A DNA stretch of 64,000 nucleotides from Apostichopus japonicus (lineage: Eukaryota; Echinodermata; Holothuroidea; Aspidochirotida; Stichopodidae), in NCBI RefSeq assembly GCF_037975245.1, contig NC_092574.1, positions 20,334,213 to 20,398,212 on the forward strand, written 5' to 3'. Shown in pieces: positions 54,988 through 64,000 of this stretch. Under the pieces are notes generated by a model, which made no database searches, had not been told where the DNA came from, and saw only the letters and a list, made by a program, of their open reading frames with translations. The position numbers and the translations under genes are program-made. The stretch's first letter is position 1. Each line of letters starts with the position of its first letter.

Positions 54988-55207
54988 ACAGTGACGTCAC
55001 ATGGTCACCTGATGTCTTCGGAATGTTTCAGGAATGTCTGAAATAGGTTTCATAAAAAGCTGACTTTTCTTCCCATTTTTCACGTATTTAACGTCCGAAA
55101 TTGGTAAAGTTAATTACAGCAATGTAATTGGAGTGAGTTAAGGATTACATACATGCAAAATGGTTGGATTTTATGTTCATCGAAAAGTCTCCATAGTTGG
55201 TCTTTAA

Positions 55208-55915
55208 ACAAACCAGCAGTTCTGACCTCGGCAGACCATGGAGCTATAAGGGCAGACTCATTCGGTAATTCAACCGTTAATATTATCTGACTTCGGCAGA
55301 TTTTTTATACCAGTGCACAGCAGATATCTGACTTACAGATATTGATTTACAGATTTACAGATATTGATTTAGATTCTATCGAATCATATGCTTTGCATGA
55401 AGGAATCTATATAACCAGCAACTACGAGACCAAAGAGCTATTATCTGCTGTGAACAAAATCGTCCGCATTCAGCAGACACATACAATAGCGTAGTACTCT
55501 GGCTTAACTATAAGCCAGTCTATGATATTGACGGTTCGAAGTTAATCAGCACAATGACGGTATTCAGTCAACCAGCGCTTCTCACGTGGTTCTGGAATGC
55601 AAAGCATGATTAGATAGAATAGTACTGTTTTTATAGAATAGACACTTTTTTTTTCTTGGGAAAGTTGTCTATTGTTCAGTCAAGGAGTTGTTGGTAAGTG
55701 AAGTACTATGTAATAACATTGCATAGATGCTATAAATAAACGAGAGGTCGGAATTAAAGAACTAATTAGGCAGGGATCTCTAAATGGGAGGAATTTCTAA
55801 GTAAATAGGATTTGGAGACGGAGCGGTTTCTATTGTTTGGGTCGAAAGTGGTTGCTACTTTGTTGGAATTTTTTGTTTTTTTCTTAATAAAGGCATTGAA
55901 GACTCGCCCCAAACC
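55208..55915. other. Right flank of the nest, duplicated pieces
   Basis: No gene. The segment at 55,224-55,330, with short repeats of CTGACTTCGGCAGA type, resembles 47,285-47,420 on the other side of the TTAA element. 55,368-55,442 repeats 45,890-45,965. Confidence 0.6.
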
Positions 55916-56141
55916 GCGTGCGGCCATCTGAAAAAAAGTTAACTTTCCGTTGCTTGCAAGTGACGTTTTGTTAGTGTCGCTACAAAATGCAGACAATACA
56001 GTAATGAAAAGTGATACCTTGTTATCTTTAGCTGGACCTGAGATGTCCATCGCTGTATTGTTTGTACACTGTGCTGTGGGTATTGACCGCAGCTGTATGT
56101 ACTGTCTGTAAACTAGTGTCTAATTCTCGATGGTAGCAAGA
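55916..56141. repeat. Long inverted repeat, right arm
   Basis: The inverted partner of 42,975-43,193. On the minus strand it opens MDISGPAKDNK and then runs on as a 94-codon frame (55,766-56,050) whose second half (KKKTKNSNK) is not shared with the partner. No protein family was recognised. Confidence 0.75.
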
Positions 56142-57565
56142 GTTTTTCGATCAATGGGTCGTTCTCTAGGTTGTTTGTATATAGTTTGGTGTTAAATTCT
56201 TCGAGTAGGGTGAATAAAGATTTTGTGTTTCCTGCGCGGAGAACGTGAGAAGTAGCTATTGCCAGGCCCAGACTCGACTTCCATTATTTATAACAATTTA
56301 CCTAATATAAGTCAATTGAATTGCGCTATAAAGGTTAAATAGCCTCCGGTATAAAGGAGTCCATCCAAATAGAAGTGCTTCTACCCGTGAAGTCTATAGT
56401 ACAGACACAAACTTAAATATGCAGTCTATTCATTGCCGTGATATACATATTGCATAAGCCCTTATGAAGGTTATTCTATAGGCTAAATGACGTTATAGTA
56501 CAACCGGTATTTATTATACCTCAAACATAACGTTACTGATATAGATCGGTAATGCAGCGCTGAAGTAGAAATGAAATCACTATATTATACATCCAACAAT
56601 TGTGATATTAGTCGCACGTGACTGTAGCATATACAGTAGGAATATACTGAGACGGTGAATGCTTCGATTATTAAATTATTTCATATTTGTTCTTTGCAGA
56701 ATGAATAAGTGAGGGTAGGTTGAATTTCGAACTAAATATAGCAATGAATGAAATCTATTATTTGAACTTATAAATCACGTTTAATTAAACGTAACCTGGT
56801 CTCAAGTGATATAGGCCTATACCATACAAAAGCGCCATATGCAAACTTCGTTTCCCTTATTTTCCCTCTCCACAGAGTTCTCATTTTGAATTTTTGTTGA
56901 GCAGATATCTTTAATTTGAAGTAAGTAATCTACTCATATTTAATAACGTATTGGCTGTATAGACTTTGGGTAACGCGTAAATCAAGAGAGCGGACGTTGG
57001 GTGGGGGGGGGGAGGGGGGAGTTGGAATTATGCCACCCTTTGGTAACCTTGGGAGAGGGGAGGGGGAAGTATAGAATTGGAAATACACTGCGTTAGATTA
57101 AACGCATCTCTTCACGGATCACTTTAGTCATATATGAACATCTGGAATATAAGTTTCTGTGTTCCAGACAAAAAGGAGATGATATTTGGCTTTTGGTCTC
57201 CCTTAACTCGGTATTCAAGAAAACAGTTATAGGCTTGAACTAATCAATTGAAAATCGAAAGTTTTGCTAATGTCGAGTTCGTTTATGACTCGCACGTTAA
57301 CGTTCGTTTGCTGAAATAGTCTTAAGGACGTATCTCAGTTTTATCATTTGTAACCCTATTTTGATAGACATTTAACGAAAACGATAAGATATATTATAAA
57401 AAGAGACCTTGTGTAGTCTTCTTCCGCCACTAACTATATCAAAGTATGATGAAATCAATGATAAATATTCAATTACTGCAAAACAAATCAATATGTGGAA
57501 ACAAATTTTCTATTCATTTTGTACTAAACCGTTAAAGCGTTCTCCTTTGATAACCATAATGATGT
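56142..57565. other. Intergenic stretch upstream of lengsin-like gene
   Basis: AT-rich, no gene recognised. A G-rich patch at 57,000-57,066 resembles those of hAT-like elements but has no ends. Confidence 0.55.
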
Positions 57566-57573
57566 ATGTATAT

Positions 57574-57796
57574 TAGATCCTCCTGCAAGCAGGAACTCGC
57601 GAAGAAGCCTAATTGGCTTATCAAAGCCGCAAGCTGACCGAAGTCAGTCTCTCACATTCATATTTAACGTCCATGATTATGAATTGTTAATTGTCAACAA
57701 CCCTGTAACTGGACGACATACATTAATCTGGGAGTGACTCGAACCGGGGACCTTATGATTGAAAGGCACCGGTGTTAACCACTGAGCTAACACTCC
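57574..57796 (-). mobile_element. tRNA-derived SINE (minus strand)
   Basis: Read from 57,796 leftwards: A-box-like TAGCTCAGTGGTTAACACC, then B-box-like GGTTCGAGTC about 35 nt later, then a body unlike tRNA. A direct TCTG microsatellite follows on the right at 57,841-57,860. It lies about 350 bp before the lengsin-like start codon. A functional tRNA is unlikely because the acceptor ends do not pair. Confidence 0.7.
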
Positions 57797-58144
57797 ACGT
57801 TGATCTGTTTCTGTAATGATCTGTTTGATCTGTTTGTTATATGTCTGTCTGTCTGTCTGTAATTGATCTGTCTGTAATGATCTGTTTGTTATATGGGGGT
57901 TTCCAATAAAGTTAGATAATATTAGTTACTGGTGGTTTTTGGATAGAAATATCGAGAAGTAATACCCAATGCCACATGTAGCATTGCTAAAAATGCAGGC
58001 TATAAGGGTAGACACCTACAATACAACATGACTACAAAGTGACTTAGCACATGATTATGAACATTAATACTCTTGCATGTCTCTTCACAGACGAAGCACT
58101 TATATTTTTAAATTCATCAATTTACAGACTTTCAGGAGTACAAA

Positions 58145-59497
58145 ATGGCCCTTCAGCATATACTAAAAGAGATCGACAATCACCACTTGGAAATGGTGCG
58201 TTTTGAATTGACTGATTTTTACGGTATATCTCATTGCAAGGAAATCCCATCCAGACATTTCCAGGAGAAGGTCGAAAATGGAGTCCTCCTTCACGGTGGG
58301 CAGTTATCAAAAGATCCACAAGCTGCACTGGTTTCAGGAACTGGGTACCATGAAGAAATTAACTTCGGTGACTTTGAGTACCATGCAGATTTGTCTACCT
58401 TTCGCGCTGTACCTTGGGTACCAGAGACAGCTCGAGTTCTCATCTATCCCAAATATCGAGGGAAACTTGTAAATGGCTACCCGCGCAATATTGCTGAAAG
58501 ACTCCTCGGAGTGTTAAAATCGGAAGGGTTCTCACTCTACTCGAGCCACGAACATGAGTTCTTTGTCGTGGATGCTGTAACAAAGAAACCAATCACCGAC
58601 GGTATCCAAGTTCGTTCCACCATCAGACTTGCTAAAAATCGCGATTTCATTTCACAGATTGCAAAACAACTACCTTTGATGGGAGTAGACTTAGAATCGT
58701 TCGAGACCGAATTTGCTCCCGGACAATATGAAATTACCTACAAGCCAGCATTTGGTTTGCAGGCTGCAGACAACGCGTTTACTTTCAAGAACGGGATCAA
58801 AGAAATTGCTCAACAACATGGATATCTTGCAAGTTTTACCACAAAGCCTTACGCCGATCATGTCGGTGCCTCTGCCCATCTCAACCATTCTCTTTGGGAC
58901 GAACATGGTAAGAGAAACCTTATGTTTGATGCCAGCTCACCCAATGGGTTGTCAAAGATAGCAAGGCACTGGATAGCGGGTTTGCTGTACCACGCTCCTG
59001 CAATCACGGTCCTACACTCACCGACCGTCAATTGCACAACGCGCATAAGAGAGCACCGATTCGCACCAGCTAACGCCACATGGGCTATCGATAACCGTTC
59101 TACTGCCCTCCGTATTAAATCCAATGGTACTGCAGGCGGCACTTACGTGGAGAATAGAATGGGGTCCTCGGGCGGATGCCCGTACACTAGCGTGGCGGCC
59201 ACAGTAGCAGCGGGTCTGGACGGCATCAAGAATGAATACGAGCTTCCACCACCAGTAAATGGTCTCGCATATGAAGAGGATAATCTCCCGCCAAAGACTG
59301 CGAAGCTACCGACAGACATGGAAAGTGCTTTGGAAGCATTACTCGCCGATAAGGTTATATGTAATGCAATGGGAGATGAATTTATCAAATGCTTTGTAGC
59401 TCTTAAGAAATATGAGTTGGTATGTGAGGCGGCAGCCATGGAAAAGGGAATGGATCATGCCGAATGGGCGCGAAGTTATTATTTTGATTACCTCTAA
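58145..59497 (+). CDS. LGSN: Lengsin-like glutamine-synthetase-fold protein
   Basis: One open frame of 450 codons with a good start context (CAAAATGG). It has the whole class I glutamine synthetase fold: N-terminal beta-grasp (about 10-110) and catalytic barrel (about 115-450). Landmarks: HEHEFF (135-140; E136 and E138 match metal-binding glutamates), ETEFAPGQYE (187-196; E189, E196), GASAHLNHSLW (241-251; H245 at the metal-binding histidine), APANATWAIDNRSTALRI (307-324), and YVENRMGSSGGCPY (334-347), where typical enzymes have an Asn-Pro-Tyr. Lengsin is a glutamine synthetase relative, a lens protein without demonstrated synthetase activity in vertebrates. Here most ligand positions remain, so a gamma-glutamyl ligase activity cannot be excluded. 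The coding part is intronless; acceptor-like CTCTTCACAG at 58,081-58,090 may end a 5' UTR intron. Confidence 0.88.
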   Translation: MALQHILKEIDNHHLEMVRFELTDFYGISHCKEIPSRHFQEKVENGVLLHGGQLSKDPQAALVSGTGYHEEINFGDFEYHADLSTFRAVPWVPETARVLIYPKYRGKLVNGYPRNIAERLLGVLKSEGFSLYSSHEHEFFVVDAVTKKPITDGIQVRSTIRLAKNRDFISQIAKQLPLMGVDLESFETEFAPGQYEITYKPAFGLQAADNAFTFKNGIKEIAQQHGYLASFTTKPYADHVGASAHLNHSLWDEHGKRNLMFDASSPNGLSKIARHWIAGLLYHAPAITVLHSPTVNCTTRIREHRFAPANATWAIDNRSTALRIKSNGTAGGTYVENRMGSSGGCPYTSVAATVAAGLDGIKNEYELPPPVNGLAYEEDNLPPKTAKLPTDMESALEALLADKVICNAMGDEFIKCFVALKKYELVCEAAAMEKGMDHAEWARSYYFDYL

Positions 59498-60790
59498 GTT
59501 ATTTCAGACTATTAGTGGATCTGCATGCACAAGAACTGTGGTATTCCACCAAGCTTTACTTTTGCTATTATCATCTATACAATGTTGTCAAATTTTGACT
59601 TCTACACTCACCACTAAACCGATTATTTGAAGTTTTTTTTAAACGTAAACTTGACTCACGTGATATATACCACAAAAAGGCCAAATTTTCACTTTTTACT
59701 TCGCTTCCTTTCTATAGTAAATGGAGTGGTTACTGGAACGTAGAGGGTGACGCAAAACCAGTATATATAGGACAAACACACACACCCACACACAAACAAG
59801 AAAACGCAAAATTTCATGTAAGAAAACCGAAGCATTTGAGTGGAACTTGAGTCGAAACTGCTGAATGGATAAAACTTAACCCTTTGATTTCCCTTTAAGT
59901 TATTTCGGTTCAATTGTTAGCCTATTTTTGGTGCCGGGCTCGGTACCACCATGTATGAGGTAACATTTACCACTTATCTACGAATACACTTAAAGTAGCC
60001 GAGGTTGTTGCAGTAAAGAGTTTCCATATCGACAATGGAACTACTAAACTGAGCAAGTCTCTAGGCAGAAATTTTATTGTCTTGATATGTCCACGTAACA
60101 AATAAGTTTTCAAGATAGTTACTTTTCAAATATGATTAATTTCTGAAATGTTCTTTCAAGTTAATGTGTTGATGATGACGTCAACACCTCCGGTGCAGGT
60201 CTAAATGTTAATGTTCAGTCCGTTGTTTAGAAATTCCAATAACTCAACCAAAATATGTATCGTTAACTTCAAATGAACAACAGAGTATCCTTGGACGAGG
60301 TTCAATAACATTTGTCCTTGACAAATTTGTGACATTTACATTTAATTCGAGGTCATCAAAGTCTAATATTTGGCCAGTGAGTTTTGTGTTGCATCTACGG
60401 AACTGGCCTAATGGTTTGTGTATAAGACTACGAAGTCCAGACACTTTAGCTGGAGAGCCTCATCAAATTATATGTTTAATTTCTCAAACATTTAAGGTGT
60501 TATAGAATTACAAAGTGACCTGACAGAAGTGGTTTTCAACGATCTCAAACGTATCAAAATTTGTTTTTTTTGCGTCAAGACACCCTTTAACTCTCTGCAT
60601 AGTGTAAGAAACAATGCCCACCTGTTCATGTATTTTCCTCCCCGCACCTTCCACTTCCACCCAAGGACCACCTGCCAACATACCAGACCTTCCTGTACCC
60701 TGCAACCTCTCTGTTTCAAAACATTGGTTTCGTTATCCAAACGGCCTCAACAAATCCAGAAGCTTCTTCATCATTGAACTATATATGTAC
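59498..60790. other. 3' flank of lengsin-like gene
   Basis: It presumably starts with the 3' UTR; no clear AATAAA was spotted within the first few hundred bases. No further gene was recognised before the LINE. Confidence 0.5.
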
Positions 60791-60799
60791 CTGTATTTT

Positions 60800-63528
60800 C
60801 ATTCATTTCATTTCTTTATTCCAGTATAAATTGACAGAGAAATTTATAAATAGGATAAAAATATAACAATATACAGAACATCAAAATACAGGTTAAGACA
60901 TATAAAAGTTCATGAGACTAAGTTAATAGTGAAAACATAAAAAGCGTTACAAAAGTTATCAAAGTTATCAAGAAGCTACAACAAAGGATCTAAGAAGCTG
61001 TCTTTACCAGTTTACAAAAAGGGGCTGTTCTGTAAATAAAACGAGTTATTAAAGAGTAAAAATTCTAAAACATTATCAAAATGCTACAATAAAGGATCTA
61101 AGGAGCCGTTTTGTACAAAAATGGCTGCTCTGTAAATAAACGAGTTCTTAAAAAGTATAATTCTAAAAGATCGCGTGATATTTGGATTTCTCAAATTATA
61201 ATTTGTTTTATTGCACAGAGAGTTGAGCTTGGAATGTAGAGGATGTTCTTTAGAAGTTTGAATATTTTTGACAAGTCGTATAAATTCATTCCTAGCAGAC
61301 TCATTGACTTTATGTACAAGATTCTCATAATTAAGCCTGAAAATTTTTGAACAAAATTTAAGAAAATTTCTTATTCTTCTCTTATCTTTAACGTGTACAA
61401 AATGATACCATACTGGAACCGCATATACTAGGATCGGCAAGACAGACGCCGCGAACACCCTTTCTATTGTATCACTGGAAAAGTATGGGACAGTGAATGC
61501 TAATGTCGAAACAATATAACATACTCTAGCTAACATTTTCGAGATATGATTTGTAAAAGTTAACTTATCGTCAATGCACACTCCTAGATACATAGTGCAA
61601 GAGGTACGTTCAACGCACGAGCCCTGAATTATAGTTCTCTGCTCTTTAACATTCATTAAACCTTTGTGCTTCACATTTATATTTTCAAACAAGATTTCTT
61701 TTGATTTATTTGGATTCAAGATGAGATTTTTCTGCTCACACAAGCTAACAATTCTAGAAATAAAGTACTGAAAATCATTTTGATCTTTACTGTGTGTGCT
61801 TTTACTGATTCTGCAGGAAACAGCAGTATCATCTGCATACTTAATAACATTGCAGTTGGAACCTGAGCGTATCTCATCCGTGTAAATGGTGAAAAGTAGA
61901 GCCGATAGAGGACCCCCTTGAGGAACGCCAATTTTAATATCCGATTTAGAAGAAAATCCCTTCTGTAATTTCACTTGCCTAGACCAGCCTTGTACAAAGT
62001 TTGCAAGCCAATGAATAAGCCATGGTTCTTCAATAAAGCTACATCTTGAATTAGGCGATTAGGCAATACCGTATTAAATGCGCTTGAAAAATCTAAGAAA
62101 AGGACTTTTGACAATGTTGTGTCTTTCTGATTTAGCCCCGAAACGATGTCATGTACAAGAGTAAAGTATGGCATCAGTGCATGAAACTCCCTTTTTGTAG
62201 GCAAATTGATTTTTGTCTCCATGTTCAATGATAGACTGCATTATGTTTGGGAGTTAAATCAGTTAAATCCAATATTTGAAATATCTATTGGTCTATAGTC
62301 TTTAACTGAAATGGGATTACCTGTTTTAGGAACAGGCGACGTTTTAGCATGTTTCCACGATGATGGAATCAGACTTTCATTAATACTTCTATTCAAAATA
62401 GTTGCAAAAATACTTGACAGTTCGTCAGAACAATATTTGAAAACCCACCACGAGATGTTGTCGAAACCTGAGGCAATTCCACTTTTAACCAGGCTAAAAT
62501 ATTTGTTAACTTCATTCTTTACGAAAACTACAGGTATATCATTAGTTCTTTCTGGTAAGATCAGATTAACATCCTTATTAACAGCACTGTTAAAACGTCC
62601 AAAATGTTCATTTAATTCAACTCCAAGTTCACTAGATATCAAGTTTTTGTGATGGTCACCGGGTTTGCTAATAGATTTTAGCAGGCTCCACAGAGAATTA
62701 GAATTTTATGTAACTTTCTCAAAATAAATAGATCTATTTTTGTGTACGTAATTATTGATTTTTTCTTTGTAAGCTGTTTCTCTTTGCAGTATCACCAGTT
62801 TCGATTGCTTTCATCTTCTCCTTTTCTAATTTCTTTATTGTCTCATCCGCTGGTAATCTCTTCATCATCTCCGAGGCAGATATAATCTTATGTGGGATGC
62901 ATATGTCACATATGAAGTTAATGTAACATGAAACCACTTCAGTTAGCTCATGCAAGGTATTACAGTTTTCTGTAAAAATACTCCAGTCAGTTGAGTCCAA
63001 CATCTCTCTTAAGTTCTTGATATTGTTCATACTAATGTCCCTCTCCTTTCTTCTCGTAATCTTTTGGAACAGGCGATGTTTCTCTGTGTACTTTGGTATG
63101 ACGCATATGCTGATATGGTCAGATGTGGCCATGGAATGTAGTTTCCTAGCTTGGTAATTATCGTCTTTGACATACACAGCATCCAAAGTAGCCTGTGATC
63201 TTGGATATGTGATGAAGTTGACAAGGTTTTTGTAGCTCATAGTCTCAAGGAGAGGAACTCTGTTTCCGTTGATGTCCCCTAAAATGATGACGTTAGATCG
63301 TGGGTTGTTTTTCAAAATTTTTGTTAGTGCCTTCTTCATCTCTGCATCGGCAACTGGAAAATTTGATGTAGGACGGGTATAAATGTTGACAATGATGATA
63401 CTGCTTGTACCACTCGGCAAAAAACGGGGACGGGCACTCACAGTTAGTAGCTCAATGTTCGGCGTTGATAAGGTTACATATACTTTGGGGCGGCAATGAA
63501 TATTCCGTTGATAGAAAATGTTACCCAT
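60800..63528 (-). pseudogene. Frameshifted CR1/Rex1-like LINE (endonuclease-RT)
   Basis: On the minus strand: an endonuclease-like frame (63,528-62,752) with PRFLPSGTSSIIIVNIYTRP, the ILGDINGN motif and TSDHISI; a linker and RT start (62,642-62,259) with PSSWKHAKTSPVPK and VKDYRPI; the RT centre (62,228-61,971) with VLFLDFSSAFNTVLPNRL; then (61,974-61,084) GVPQGGPLSALLFTIYTDEI, the catalytic YADDT motif and YLGVCIDDKLTFTNHIS. Stops and shifts between the frames make it inactive. The endonuclease N-terminus is missing. A 3' UTR of about 280 bp ends in ATGAAATGAAATG-like repeats near 60,800. Confidence 0.88.
60950..61160. repeat. Tandem duplication in LINE 3' end
   Basis: A segment with AAAGGATCTAAGAAGC and GCTGTTCTGTAAATAAA recurs about 110 bp later with modest divergence (AAAGGATCTAAGGAGC, GCTGCTCTGTAAATAAA), spanning the LINE stop codon and 3' UTR. 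Confidence 0.75.
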
Positions 63529-64000
63529 AATTCAGAAAGAAGCTGGCTTACACTGTTAGTTGAAGACCCACCTCAATATCGTGTCCTAAAGCTCCTTTAT
63601 ATTGAATTGATATTATATGAATATATGATTGAATGGAATCTAATTTGGTTGGCTCAGGACGGGAGTTCTTCCTGGTTGGCTGCAGCCTCGATTCTTTCAT
63701 GGAGTAGATCACAGTGGCATGTGATGGCATCACGGTAGATGTCTTAGCAAAGCTTTCGTATCCTGTAATGTGCTAACGATTAAAAACGACGAACGGGGGA
63801 CGTACAATGACTGAACCCACCACGGCACAGCTATTCTGTAATGCCCAAGATGCCTAGCAGCGCAGCTCAACTGTACGCATTGTAAAAATATTTGTAAAAA
63901 GAACCCAAAAAACTATCATGTAGGCTCACTGAAATATCTCACTTCTAATTCGCCATCATAAGTCATTAGTAGAGAAATCACTGATTGAAAAGACGAGATG
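63529..64000. other. Terminal stretch, 5' of the LINE remnant
   Basis: It may include more of the LINE's 5' part on the minus strand (a 61-codon frame at 63,733-63,548), but no endonuclease or gag motif is recognisable there. Confidence 0.4.

Larger units (their letters stand above)
47462..55207. mobile_element. TTAA-flanked transposon with THAP-like ORF (nest host)
   Basis: TTAA followed by AGACCAACTATGGAGAC at 47,462 is mirrored by the same sequence inverted ending at 55,207. Similarity continues inward with gaps for about 240 bp (both sides share a segment around GTGTGACGTCATTGTTTGTA or a close variant). Subtracting the two elements inserted in it (48,374-50,515 and 50,786-54,515 with their duplications) leaves about 1.86 kb. 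A THAP-like frame lies near its right end. TTAA targets plus a THAP domain are the documented combination of the Kolobok superfamily, so a decayed Kolobok-like element is the best reading. Confidence 0.72.

Overview
The window is nuclear DNA of an animal: AT-rich, full of homopolymer runs (especially G/C tracts of 10-17), microsatellites, minisatellites, tRNA-derived SINEs, decayed LINEs and many small DNA transposons, with intron-split genes that use GT-AG splice sites. The clear host genes are a beta-sarcoglycan orthologue and a lengsin-type glutamine-synthetase-like gene. Together with the repeat style (GC-rich hAT-like elements, foldback elements) they suggest a marine invertebrate deuterostome such as an echinoderm or hemichordate. 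This is inference; the species cannot be read from the sequence.

Layout. 1-17.5 kb: no gene recognised; a TA repeat, a foldback MITE (3.23-3.39 kb), an 85-bp tandem repeat, three hAT-like elements with exact 8-bp target-site duplications (4.93-5.30, 5.93-7.19 and 15.66-15.98 kb) and a tRNA-derived SINE (9.5-9.8 kb). 17.56-25.35 kb, plus strand: a ten-exon gene, all junctions phase-compatible, for an unrecognised single-pass type I membrane protein (824 aa, or 864 aa with an alternative donor); its first intron carries a 0.7-kb ATCC tetranucleotide repeat. 27.66-35.25 kb, minus strand: beta-sarcoglycan, exons 2 to 7 recovered (311 aa); the tiny first coding exon was not found. Its first intron, or upstream DNA, holds a decayed LINE on the opposite strand (36.7-38.3 kb). 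38.4-56.2 kb: a transposon nest, described below. 58.15-59.50 kb, plus strand: an intact, uninterrupted 450-aa lengsin-like ORF. 60.8-63.7 kb, minus strand: a frameshifted CR1/Rex1-like LINE.

The transposon nest is the most structured part. A TTAA-flanked element (47,462-55,207) with a THAP-like reading frame contains a 2.1-kb foldback element (48,374-50,515, 6-bp duplication GTTACA) and a 3.7-kb hAT-like element (50,786-54,515, 8-bp duplication TATACACG). The hAT-like element contains a second foldback element (51,120-53,645, 6-bp duplication CACGTC) whose arms are minisatellites of 19-20-bp palindromes. The first foldback element contains a TTAA MITE that has a second copy in a sarcoglycan intron. 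Another hAT pair (46,210-47,278 with 46,582-47,140 inside) has a related, uninterrupted empty site at 52,249. A roughly 110-bp internal module with a GCGCCA..ATGG..TGGCGC core recurs about nine times inside several of these elements.

The host genes have unrelated roles and do not form a pathway. Beta-sarcoglycan belongs to the dystrophin-associated membrane complex, lengsin is a glutamine-synthetase-fold protein, and the plus-strand membrane protein is new to me.
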